NCBI GenBank assembly: GCA_028869315.1 | Contig: JAGWSV010000131.1 | Coordinates: forward strand, 1 to 40,546 | Reading direction: 5' to 3' | DNA length: 40,546 bases | Source: Rhodospirillales bacterium | GTDB lineage: Bacteria > Pseudomonadota > Alphaproteobacteria > Acetobacterales > Acetobacteraceae | Shown here: positions 8,239 through 18,239 of the stretch, one piece after another | Numbering within the stretch: the first letter of the stretch is position 1 | How the letters are laid out: every line of letters begins with the position of its first letter | Position numbers and translations under genes: made by a program | Notes under the pieces: model-generated | The model's input: only the letters and a program-made list of their open reading frames with translations | The model's database searches: none | Told to the model about the DNA's origin: nothing

Positions 8239-8267
8239 CGCGGGTCGGGCGCGCGGGGCCGACGGTG

Positions 8268-9011
8268 TCAGTACCGCCGGAGCAGCGCCACCAGCCGTCC
8301 TTGCACCTTCACCCTGTCCGCCGGAAAGATCCGCGTTTCGTGTCGTTGGTTGGCGGGTTCCAGGGCAATCGAGTTTCCCCGCCGGCGCAGCCGCTTCAAG
8401 GTCACCTCGGTGTCGTCGACCAAGGCGACGACGATCTGACCGCTCTCGGCGGCTTCATCCTTGCGGATCACGACGGTGTCGCCGTCCAGGATGCCTGCGT
8501 CCACCATCGAGTCGCCGGCGACTTCCAACGCGTAATGTTCGCCGCCGCCGAGTAGGGCCATCGGCACGTCGAGCTGCGCCGCGGGGTCGCGCAGCGCTTC
8601 GATCGGCAGGCCCGCCGCGATGCGGCCGTACAGCGGGATCTGTACCGCCGCCGCGTCGTCTGCCGCGCGTACGCCGGACAGGCGTGGCGAGAAGTCGCCT
8701 CGGATCACGGTCGGGGCGAACCCTGTGGACCCACGCTCGGCCGTGGCCGGCGATGCCTCCGGACTGGCCGGGTCGCCGGCCACGCGCGGCACCCGGTCTT
8801 CCGGCAGGCGAATCACCTCCAGCGCCCGGGCGCGATGACGGTGCCGGCGCAGGAACCCCCGTTCCTCCAACGCCGAGATCAACCGATGGATCCCGGATTT
8901 GGAGCGCAGACCGAGCGCTTCCTTCATCTCCTCGAATGACGGAGAGACGCCGGTCTGGTGCAGGTGCCGATCGATATAAACAAGCAGTTCGTGTTGCTTG
9001 CGGGTGAGCAT
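8268..9011 (-). CDS. lexA: SOS repressor LexA
   Basis: LexA represses DNA-damage genes and cleaves itself when stimulated by RecA. The 247-aa protein starts [10 protein letters not shown], as LexA does, with an N-terminal winged helix (1-66), a long linker, the cleavage site A133-G134 (RIAAGLP), the catalytic serine S168 in GDSM and catalytic lysine K206 (EVTLKRL). The start at 9011 is chosen over an upstream one because it matches the family N-terminus and has AAAGGAAG upstream. A perfect alphaproteobacterial SOS box lies 79 bases upstream, implying autoregulation. Confidence 0.97.
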   Translation of the reverse strand: MLTRKQHELLVYIDRHLHQTGVSPSFEEMKEALGLRSKSGIHRLISALEERGFLRRHRHRARALEVIRLPEDRVPRVAGDPASPEASPATAERGSTGFAPTVIRGDFSPRLSGVRAADDAAAVQIPLYGRIAAGLPIEALRDPAAQLDVPMALLGGGEHYALEVAGDSMVDAGILDGDTVVIRKDEAAESGQIVVALVDDTEVTLKRLRRRGNSIALEPANQRHETRIFPADRVKVQGRLVALLRRY

Positions 9012-9416
9012 GGCGGACGCTCTTCCTTTCGCGCGCCCAGATCGGGGCGCGTCCCCGGCCGATTCGGAACAAACCAGCAACCTGAGCACGTTCTAGATAG
9101 GTTCGCGCAACCTCGTCAAGGGATTTCCTTTCGCCGTCGCGGCGAACCGGTGCCGGCCGCCCGGCGCAGCCCGCGCTTCGCCCGCCCATCCGCCCGGGAG
9201 CTCGCGCCAGGCAGCATGCGGTCGCCGAGGCGTTCGCGCCAGCGCGGCTGAACCCCTGCCCGCCGCCTTGCGTTCGACCGGCAGAGGCGACCCGTCGCCC
9301 TTCCGTTGCCGGTCGTGTCACGGTTTGAAATCCGGCACCGTCTTTCGATTTGGGCCACCCCCCCCCTTTCCCCGAGGGTTGCGTTCGTCCGCCGGGCGCG
9401 GGATGCAGGCACCGGC
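9012..9416. other. Divergent intergenic region between lexA and the MarR gene
   Basis: These 405 bases separate two regulators transcribed apart. Besides the SOS box (9090-9104) I see no gene or RNA. A run of nine C lies at 9358-9366. Open frames here on either strand look like GC-rich shadows with arginine-rich products. Confidence 0.55.
9090..9104 (-). promoter_or_regulatory. SOS (LexA) box, GTTC-N7-GTTC
   Basis: The direct repeat GTTC TAGATAG GTTC (GAAC-N7-GAAC on the lexA strand) exactly fits the LexA operator known for alphaproteobacteria. It lies 79 bases upstream of the lexA start, where it would allow LexA to repress its own gene. Confidence 0.88.
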
Positions 9417-9926
9417 ATGTCCTCTCGCCCCACGCATCCCCCTCCTGCCGACCTGCCCGCCGGGGCCGACGCCGCGGCGGGCCAGCGCGCCGATCAGGCC
9501 GCTCCGGACTACGCCGCCCTGGCTGCCTTTCGCCACGCATTGCGAAGATTCACTGCCTTCAGCGAGGCGCGCGCGCATGCCGCCGGCCTGACGCCGCGCC
9601 AGCATCAGGCCCTCCTGGCCATCAAGGGCGCGCAGTTGCCGCACCCGCTCAGTGTCGGCGCACTCGCCGAGCAGCTGTTGATCCGCCCGCATAGCGCGGT
9701 GGAGTTGATCGACCGCCTTGTGCACCTGGGCTTGGTGGAGCGCAGCGAAGCTCCCGAGGACCATCGCCGCGCCCAGCTCATGCTGACCGATCGGGCCGAG
9801 GGGATCCTGTACGCTCTGTCCGCCGCCCATGCGCGCGAGTTGCAGGCGATCCGCCCGACCCTGATCGAGCTGCTGCGCCGGTTCGGCACCGCCCCTGACG
9901 ACCGCGGGGGCAAGCCGGAGACCTGA
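9417..9926 (+). CDS. MarR-family transcriptional regulator
   Basis: The 169-aa product has a winged helix-turn-helix of MarR type at about residues 35-150: LTPRQHQALLAI (helix 2), LSVGALAEQL and AVELIDRLVHLGLVER (recognition helix), then the wing with EDHRRAQLMLT, whose D-x-R-x3-L pattern is diagnostic. MarR proteins are dimeric DNA-binding regulators, often responding to small molecules; the ligand and targets are unknown. The start MSSRPTH at 9417 is preceded by GCAGG. The first 30 residues are a proline and alanine-rich tail. It is divergent from lexA. Confidence 0.85.
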   Translation: MSSRPTHPPPADLPAGADAAAGQRADQAAPDYAALAAFRHALRRFTAFSEARAHAAGLTPRQHQALLAIKGAQLPHPLSVGALAEQLLIRPHSAVELIDRLVHLGLVERSEAPEDHRRAQLMLTDRAEGILYALSAAHARELQAIRPTLIELLRRFGTAPDDRGGKPET

Positions 9927-9961
9927 CGACCCGCCGCCTGACGACCCGCCGCCTGACGACC
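9923..9961 (+). repeat. 15-bp tandem repeat across the MarR stop codon
   Basis: The unit CTGACGACCCGCCGC occurs 2.6 times without mismatch. It begins inside the last MarR codons and, because 15 bases is a whole number of codons, each copy places a TGA in the same frame, giving three consecutive in-frame stops. Confidence 0.8.
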
Positions 9962-10199
9962 GGGCCGCCCTGCGCATCCGTCCAAAACGATATCAAAACA
10001 CTCTGGTCCGCCGTCAATTCGGGACCGATCGCCACCCGGCGCCCGGCGGAGGCAAGGCCGTGGCGTCGCGTCCGCTGCCGCCCCCGGTTGCAGCGGAAAA
10101 CCATAGCCGGGCGGCATCGTCACCATAGGTAAACGGCATTTCCGTGCCGCCGCGCCGCTCCGTAACTTGCCTTTGCAGCAAGCCAACAAGGAGGACGCC

Positions 10200-10574
10200 A
10201 TGCTGAACCGAACCTCACTTCTCGCCGCCGCAGTTCTCGCCCTGGGCGGTGTTGCCCTGGCCCCCGTGCCGGCCGCGTTCGCCCGTGGTGCCGGCATGGG
10301 TCACATGTGGAACACCACCCATCTCGTGGGGACGCCGGTCTTCAACAGCCAGCACCAGAAGATCGGCACCATCTCCGACGTGCTCGTTTCGCCCACCGGC
10401 GGGGCGACGGACGCGGTGCTGTCGATCGGTGCCTTCGTCGGCGGGAACAAGCGCGTGGCGGTGCCGCTCGCGCATCTGTCCATGTCCGGCGGCAAGATGA
10501 CGATGGCGCATGGCGGCTCCAAGGCCGCGCTCATGGCGCTGGAGGCCTATACCGGCCCGGGCGGGAACGGCTGA
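10200..10574 (+). CDS. Secreted PRC-barrel domain protein
   Basis: The 124-aa product has an N-terminal signal peptide (basic MLNR, hydrophobic stretch, probable cleavage after AFA at residue 28) followed by a PRC-barrel (about residues 38-100: LVGTPVFNSQHQKIGTISDV). PRC barrels are small beta-barrels best known from photosynthetic reaction centre subunit H and RimM; secreted copies are common in alphaproteobacteria and poorly characterised. A strong AAGGAGG lies 7 bases upstream of the ATG and defines the start. It is a single-gene unit closed by a strong hairpin. Confidence 0.85.
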   Translation: MLNRTSLLAAAVLALGGVALAPVPAAFARGAGMGHMWNTTHLVGTPVFNSQHQKIGTISDVLVSPTGGATDAVLSIGAFVGGNKRVAVPLAHLSMSGGKMTMAHGGSKAALMALEAYTGPGGNG

Positions 10575-10584
10575 ACGGTGCCGT

Positions 10585-10623
10585 CCCGCTCCCGCGCCGG
10601 CCATTGGTCGGCGCGGGAGCGGG
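10585..10623. terminator. Bidirectional 15-bp hairpin between PRC-barrel and MOSC genes
   Basis: A perfect 15-bp stem with a 9-base loop sits between the two convergent stops (10574 and 10632). It can end transcription from both sides. No long U-tract follows on either strand. Confidence 0.7.
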
Positions 10624-10631
10624 GGCACGTT

Positions 10632-11390
10632 TCAGGGCGCCAGCAGTTCGATGCCGTCGCCCACCGCGAAGCGCCCGCCCTCGATCACCTCGGCGTGCAC
10701 GCCGAGGTCGCTGTGGCCATAAAGCTGGCGCAGTTCGGCCAGCGGATCGGCGTCGCGGGCTGCGGTCAGCGGATTGACCTCGGTCGCCTTGCAGCGGGCG
10801 ATGCGCTTCGTCACCCGCAGCACCGCGCCGCCCATCTGCAACTCGTGTCCGACCCAGTCGAGCTCTGCCCATGGGGCGGCGCCGCTGAACCAGACATTGG
10901 CGCGAAAGCGCCGGCGGTGGCGGTGCGCGCCGAGCTTCGCCTCGAAGTCACGCAGGCTCGCGAGCCCGATCAGGCTCACCACCGGGTGGCGCTGGTCACC
11001 GAATACGTGGCCCGGGATGTGATGGAAGCGGGGCGCGCCGCGCGCCTCCTCGCCCAGGAACGCGACCAGGAACCGCTCGATCTCCGCCCGGCCGGATTCG
11101 CTCAGCGCGTCGGCGGTGACGGCAGAGCCGTCCGGCGCCTCGATCGCCAGCTTGCCGGAGCGGGGGTCGAACAGGGATCGCAGTCCGGCGATGCGGGCAT
11201 TGCGCATCTGGCACATGAAGTTGGTTTTCGGCAGCCAGGCGGGCTGCGCCGAGTCGAAGCCGGCGTCGCCCTGCGCCAGTGCGAAGGCGCGGTCCCACGG
11301 AATGGCGTGGCCCGTCTCGACCTCGGTCGCTTCCAACGCCTCGGCGGACAGGCCTTTCACGGGGTAACGGTAAAGATACTCGATACGCAT
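10632..11390 (-). CDS. MOSC domain protein with N-terminal beta-barrel
   Basis: The 252-aa protein starts with MRIEYLYRYPVKGL, the hallmark of the MOSC N-terminal barrel, and continues into a MOSC domain containing the R-C pair (RCKATEV, R199 and C200) expected for molybdenum cofactor sulfur chemistry. It is related to YcbX-like and mARC-like proteins, which bind the molybdenum cofactor and reduce N-hydroxylated compounds; no fused ferredoxin domain is present. The start is supported by AAGAGGGAAG upstream. It is divergent from clpB. Confidence 0.88.
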   Translation of the reverse strand: MRIEYLYRYPVKGLSAEALEATEVETGHAIPWDRAFALAQGDAGFDSAQPAWLPKTNFMCQMRNARIAGLRSLFDPRSGKLAIEAPDGSAVTADALSESGRAEIERFLVAFLGEEARGAPRFHHIPGHVFGDQRHPVVSLIGLASLRDFEAKLGAHRHRRRFRANVWFSGAAPWAELDWVGHELQMGGAVLRVTKRIARCKATEVNPLTAARDADPLAELRQLYGHSDLGVHAEVIEGGRFAVGDGIELLAP

Positions 11391-11523
11391 CGGCGGCTTC
11401 CCTCTTGAGCCTTAGTTTGCCCCCTCCCACCTGAATTTCCAAAGGTCCATAACTTCGTCGCCTCAGGGAGGGGCGGAGCCCGGACCGTCGCCTACGACAC
11501 AGGGACAGCCCCGAGGGGATACC

Positions 11524-14106
<2,583 letters not shown>

Positions 14107-14110
14107 GGAA

Positions 14111-14145
14111 CGGGCGGACCAGCGGCGACGCCGCTGGTCCGCCCG
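14111..14145. terminator. Bidirectional 16-bp hairpin between clpB and the thiolase gene
   Basis: A perfect 16-bp stem with a 3-base loop fills the gap between convergent stops at 14106 and 14147. It is among the most stable hairpins in the window and most likely terminates both genes. Confidence 0.75.
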
Positions 14146-14146
14146 G

Positions 14147-15301
14147 CTACAAGGTCGCGCGGGTTCCCAGGATCACGGTGCTCTGCGCCGACAGCACGCC
14201 GCCGTTGCCGTGCACGATGGCCGTCTCCGCGCCGGCCACTTGCCGCGCGCCGCCCTCGCCGCGCAGCTGGCGCACGGCTTCGATCAGCAGGAACAGCCCG
14301 TACATGCCGGGATGGCAATAAGACAGCCCGCCGCCGTTGGTGTTCACCGGGAAGCGCCCGCCCGGCGCAATCGCGCCGTTGGCGACGAACCGTCCGCCCT
14401 CGCCCTTCGGGCAGAAGCCGAGGTCTTCCAGGAACAGGATCGTGTTGATGGTGAAAGCGTCGTACAGTTCGGCCAATGCGATGTCACGCGGCTCCAGCTT
14501 CGCCATCGCATAGGCCTGTCGTCCGGAATGGGCCGCTCCCGTCACGGTCAGGTCCGGCATCGACGATATCGCGGCATGCGTGATCGACTGTCCGCAGCCA
14601 AGCACATAGACCGGCGGCCTCGCCAGGCTGCGTGCGCGCTCGGCGGAGACGACCACCACCGCGCCGCCGCCATCCGTCACCAGGCAGCAGTCGCGCACGG
14701 TGAACGGATCGCTGATCGGCCGCGCGGCGATGACGTCGGCGATCGAGAGCGGCGCCTTCTCCCACGCCGCGGGATTCACCTGCGCCCAGCGCCGCGCTGC
14801 CACCGCGACTTCCGCCAGCTGTTCCCGTGTCGTGCCGAAGTCGTGCATGTGGCGCGAGGCGGCGAGCGCATAGGCGCTGGCCGGCAGGAAGGGGCGGAAC
14901 GGCGTTTCGTAGGGGTTGTATTCCCGCGCCGAAGCCTGCTTCCGCCCCACCGTGCGCTGCGTGCTGCCATAGGCGATCACCGCGACCGAACAGAGCCCCG
15001 CCGCGATCGCCGCCATGGCGTGGCCGACATGCACTTCGAACGACGAGCCCCCGACGATGGTGGAATCGGTATAGGCGTGCGGCAGGCCGAGATATTCCGC
15101 CAGCGACATCGCCGAGGTGCGCGCCTGGGTGGTGGCGCAGAATAATCCATCCACATCGGGCAACGCCAATCCGCAATCGTCCAGCGCGCGGCGGATCCCT
15201 TGCGCCATCAGGTCGATCGGGCTCATCAGCGCGGCGACCGCGCCGAGATCGGATTCGGCGGCGCCGACGATCGCGGCGCTGCCGCGGCCCAGGCCGTTCA
15301 T
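14147..15301 (-). CDS. Thiolase-like (SCP-x type) protein, active-site Cys replaced
   Basis: The 384-aa product has the thiolase fold of the sterol carrier/lipid-transfer group: the N-terminal AIVGAAES, a STIVGGSSFEVHVGHA helix at about 80-95, and the C-terminal NTNGGGLSYCHPG containing the conserved histidine H330. At the position where catalytic thiolases carry the acylated cysteine, residues 86-87 are serines, and the late C-x-G motif reads GNGG. So condensing activity is doubtful; a structural or acyl-binding role is possible. It overlaps the upstream OB-fold gene by ATGA, and such thiolase/DUF35 pairs usually form one complex. Start chosen at 15301 by that overlap. Confidence 0.82.
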   Translation of the reverse strand: MNGLGRGSAAIVGAAESDLGAVAALMSPIDLMAQGIRRALDDCGLALPDVDGLFCATTQARTSAMSLAEYLGLPHAYTDSTIVGGSSFEVHVGHAMAAIAAGLCSVAVIAYGSTQRTVGRKQASAREYNPYETPFRPFLPASAYALAASRHMHDFGTTREQLAEVAVAARRWAQVNPAAWEKAPLSIADVIAARPISDPFTVRDCCLVTDGGGAVVVVSAERARSLARPPVYVLGCGQSITHAAISSMPDLTVTGAAHSGRQAYAMAKLEPRDIALAELYDAFTINTILFLEDLGFCPKGEGGRFVANGAIAPGGRFPVNTNGGGLSYCHPGMYGLFLLIEAVRQLRGEGGARQVAGAETAIVHGNGGVLSAQSTVILGTRATL

Positions 15302-15684
15302 GCCGCGGGCTCCGCCGGGAAGAAGACGGGGCAGGGCGGTTCGTCGCCGCCGGGACGATGGGTGCGGAAGCGCACCCGCTGGCCGATACGCACCTCGGCG
15401 GGCGGGATGTCCTCCACCCGGCTCATCAGGCGGAAGCCTTCGTCCATGTCGACCAACGCCACGTTGTACGACTCGCCGTGCTGCGCATGGACGACGGTGG
15501 TCGCGTACACCGTGCCGAGCCCGGCGCTTATCCGCCATTCCAGATCGTCGGCGCCGGACCCGGGCGCGATCACGCGGGGGTAGAACACCGCGTGGTTCGT
15601 TGAGGGACTGAACTGGTAGCCGAGCTCGCCCCGTTCCAGGTGGTCGAGATAGGTCGCGAGCGGCGACGTCGTCATGCGGTCCAT
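15298..15684 (-). CDS. OB-fold (DUF35-type) partner of the thiolase
   Basis: The 128-aa product matches DUF35 proteins, which place an N-terminal zinc ribbon before an OB-fold and bridge acyl-CoA enzymes. The OB part is clear (residues about 55-120: GLGTVYATTVVH...YNVALVDMDEG...IGQRVRF). The ribbon position (about 18-45) contains no cysteines, so zinc binding is lost. The ATG at 15684 is chosen because a GGGAGGA lies 6 bases upstream; an internal ATG at 15675 is an alternative. It is the first gene of the pair with the thiolase. Confidence 0.78.
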   Translation of the reverse strand: MDRMTTSPLATYLDHLERGELGYQFSPSTNHAVFYPRVIAPGSGADDLEWRISAGLGTVYATTVVHAQHGESYNVALVDMDEGFRLMSRVEDIPPAEVRIGQRVRFRTHRPGGDEPPCPVFFPAEPAA

Positions 15685-15778
15685 GCGTTTCCTCCCGAAC
15701 TGCCGGAGCATTCTCCACGCCGCGTTCCGGACGGCAACCGGGCGGGCGATCGGGGCGGTACGCGTGGCAGGCCGCAGG

Positions 15779-16981
15779 TCAGTCGCTTTGGTCCTGCTCC
15801 GCCGTCGCGGCCGCCGCCGGCAGCCACACGCTGACCGTGGTGCCGGCCCCTTCGTCGCTTTCGATCGCCAATTGGCCGCGATGGCGGTTGACGATGTGCT
15901 TCACGATCGCGAGGCCGAGCCCGGTGCCCCCGGCGGCGCGGGAGCGGCCGGTATCCACCCGGTAGAACCGCTCGGTCAGGCGCGGCAGATGGGCGCGGGG
16001 AATGCCGGGCCCGCGATCGGCGACCGCCAGCACCACCCCCGGCCGGGCGGGCCAGCGCGGCCCCGAAGCGGGCGCGGCCGAGAGCGACACCTCCGCCGCT
16101 CCGTCCGGGTCCGCGCCGTATTTCATTGCGTTGTCGAGCAGGTTCTGCAGCACCTGGGCCAGCTGGTCGGCATCGCCGATCACCGCCGGCAGGTCGGGCG
16201 CCAGATCCAGGTCCAGCCGCGCTCTGCGCTCGGCCAGCCGCGGTTCGAACCCGGCGACGATCCGTTCCACCAGGGGCGTCAGCTCCACGCGCTCCGCCGG
16301 TACCTGGTGCTCGGTCAGTTCGATCCGCGACAGGCTGAGCAGATCGTCGATCAGCCGGTTCATCCGTCCGGCCTGCTCGGCCATGATGGCGAGGAAGCGC
16401 CGTTGCGCCGGCGGGTCGTCGGCGGCCGGGCCGCGCAGGGTTTCGATGAACCCGATCACCGAGGCGAGCGGCGTGCGCAATTCGTGGCTGGCATTCGCCA
16501 CGAAATCGGCCCGCATCTTCTCCACCGCGCGCTCGCGCGTGCGGTCGGACAGCACGAGCAGGGCGCGGCCGCCATCGGCCAGGGGCGGGTCGAGCGGCAC
16601 CACGGTGCCCCGCACCTCGCGCGGCACCGGAACCGGCAGGGAGAGATCGGCGCTCTCGTTCTCTCCCGCGGCGAACGCGCGTTCGATGGCGGCGCGGAGC
16701 CCGGGATGGCGCAGCACGGCGCCCATATCGGCGCCGAAGGCGCTCTGCGCGGCGCGATTGGCACGCAGCATGGCGCGAGACTGGTCGAGCACGATCAGCG
16801 GATCGGGCAGCCGCTCCACCACGACGGCGTCGGCCCGTCGCAGCCGATCGACCTCGGCGGCGTCGCGCGCCGCGATTCGGGTCAGCCGGTCCACCCGGCG
16901 GGCGAGTTTCTCCCCGCGCGCCCAGGCGACCGCGGCCAGCACCGCCAGGACAGCAGCCAGAATCGCAAAGGCGAGCGCCAT
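15779..16981 (-). CDS. PhoR-like sensor histidine kinase
   Basis: The 400-aa membrane kinase has one N-terminal hydrophobic helix (residues 2-20), a PAS-like region (about 45-150), the phosphoacceptor site FVANASHELRTPL with H166, and an HATPase_c domain with N-box LLDNAMKYG, G1 DRGPGIP and G2 GGTGLGLAIVKH motifs. Architecture and motifs are closest to PhoR, the phosphate-starvation kinase. No phoB, pstSCAB or phoU lies in the window next to it on either side, so the assignment to phosphate sensing is by similarity only. Two hairpin repeats lie in its upstream region. Confidence 0.85.
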   Translation of the reverse strand: MALAFAILAAVLAVLAAVAWARGEKLARRVDRLTRIAARDAAEVDRLRRADAVVVERLPDPLIVLDQSRAMLRANRAAQSAFGADMGAVLRHPGLRAAIERAFAAGENESADLSLPVPVPREVRGTVVPLDPPLADGGRALLVLSDRTRERAVEKMRADFVANASHELRTPLASVIGFIETLRGPAADDPPAQRRFLAIMAEQAGRMNRLIDDLLSLSRIELTEHQVPAERVELTPLVERIVAGFEPRLAERRARLDLDLAPDLPAVIGDADQLAQVLQNLLDNAMKYGADPDGAAEVSLSAAPASGPRWPARPGVVLAVADRGPGIPRAHLPRLTERFYRVDTGRSRAAGGTGLGLAIVKHIVNRHRGQLAIESDEGAGTTVSVWLPAAAATAEQDQSD

Positions 16982-17016
16982 GGTCGTCTCCGCCCAATGC
17001 CGGGCCGCGCCCGCGC

Positions 17017-17121
17017 CAGTGGTCCGATGCCAACGGGCCCTTCCGCCCGTTGGCTGAATCGGCCCACCACATTTTCAGTGGTCCGATGCCAACGGGCCCT
17101 TCCGCCCGTTTGCCTAATCGG
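17017..17121. repeat. Two copies of a 46-bp hairpin-forming repeat
   Basis: Copies at 17017-17062 and 17076-17121 are identical over about the first 35 bases and differ at a few positions near the end. Each holds an inverted repeat, GCCAACGGGC and GCCCGTTGGC around a 6-base loop (one mismatch in copy 2), with CCGAT and ATCGG able to extend the stem. They lie between the terB-like stop and the phoR-like start. They could be a REP-like intergenic element, a terminator pair or an mRNA structure in the phoR leader. Confidence 0.75.
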
Positions 17122-17220
17122 ACAACAAAATCAAGCTCATGTCAGGGTACGGGTACCCGGCCGCCGAAAACAAACAGCCCGTGTCCCGACACAGGATAAC
17201 GACGTTTCCGGGACGGGACA

Positions 17221-17643
17221 CTAGCCGGAGGTCTGGTAGCGCGCCCGCACCCCGCGCTCGATCGCCGCGGCGATCAGCGGATCGAGGCGCAGTTCTTCCT
17301 GTGCGAGTTCCAGCATGCGCCGGGTCTCCGGCTGTTCGCCCGGGTCGGCGGCCGCAACCTCGCAGGCCAGCGCGTAGGCCGTCTCCCGCAGGTTCGGCCC
17401 GAGCGCGGCGCGGATCAGGCGTGCCGCGTGCGCGAGGCCCGACGTCTCGTTGAGCAGGCGCACCGCGGTATCGGAGGCGGTGGCGAGACCCGCACTGGTG
17501 AAATCCCGGAAGACCGGCAGGCTTTGCACCTGCGCCGACATCACGCCGATTTCGCGGTCGGTCATCCCGCCGTCGGCGGCGGCCACCAGGACCATGGTGC
17601 AGACCAGCGCCTCCGGCGGGCTGAGTTCGGCCAGTGCGGACAT
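17221..17643 (-). CDS. TerB-like (tellurite resistance) family protein
   Basis: The 140-aa all-helical protein matches the TerB-like fold: acidic residues in the first helix pair (AAADGGMTDREI, about 21-32) and a second similar acidic turn (CEVAAADPGEQPETR, about 93-107), the internal duplication that binds metal in TerB proteins. Its role is unknown; single TerB-like genes are widespread and need not confer tellurite resistance, and no other ter genes are nearby. The start has a clear AAGGAG upstream. It lies upstream of the phoR-like gene in the same direction, separated by about 240 bases with the hairpin repeats. Confidence 0.75.
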   Translation of the reverse strand: MSALAELSPPEALVCTMVLVAAADGGMTDREIGVMSAQVQSLPVFRDFTSAGLATASDTAVRLLNETSGLAHAARLIRAALGPNLRETAYALACEVAAADPGEQPETRRMLELAQEELRLDPLIAAAIERGVRARYQTSG

Positions 17644-18239
17644 GCGGCGTCTCCTTGCGAGCAGGGCACGGGCGGTCGCCGCGCACCGGCGTGCACGCTA
17701 TCCGCGCAGCGCGCCCGACGCCAGCACCGCCGCTGCGGCCGTTCCGGCCGTTGATCGGCGTTTGGTCGCCGCGGTAGCCCTCCGATCGGGGCGAATGGGC
17801 CGGCGATGTTCAAAGGCGGGCGGTCAGGGGCGTTCCCGGTTGTTTGTTTCCGGTTGCGAGTTCGGTGACGACTCCCTGGCGGTCGGGTGGGTTGCCGGTC
17901 CCCCAGAGGGAGCCTTCGAACGGGACCTGCGCCCCGTGGGCTGGAGCTAAGCTGCAGGGCTCCAGAGCGCCAGCGGCGATTGCCGGGCGCAGGCCTCATG
18001 CAAGCATATAGATAACAGGACAGAACACAAAATTTATCTGCCCTTCGTGGGGATCTTTGTTACGCGGCCGTGCGGTGCCGGTTGCCGATCTCCCATGCAG
18101 CGTTCTCTACTATCGCTGGGTCTCCCGCGACGACGGCGGCCCGGGCGTCAGCATGTCGGGTCGAGTGGAAGCTCGCGGCAACGGCGCGGCGAGGGAGGCT
18201 TTGTGGGGGAAGCACTCCTATTACTCACAAATTGATAAA
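17644..18239. other. Gene-poor stretch between terB-like gene and IS630 remnant
   Basis: I see no supportable gene. A 61-codon frame at 18057-18242 has no recognisable features or ribosome site. An imperfectly framed inverted repeat GGTCCC...GGGACC lies at 17897-17927, and an AT-rich patch at 18001-18050 breaks the GC-rich background. Since it borders a decayed insertion sequence, it may be relict DNA. Confidence 0.5.

Noticed and set aside
11404-11440. Possible heat-shock (RpoH) promoter before clpB: CTTGAG and a downstream CCTGAATT
   Set aside because: The spacing of about 20 bases is too long and the -10 match is poor, so I could not support it.
17897-17927. tRNA-like T-arm (TTCGAA within GGTCCC...GGGACC)
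   Set aside because: No acceptor stem, D-arm or anticodon arm can be built around it and there is no CCA end.
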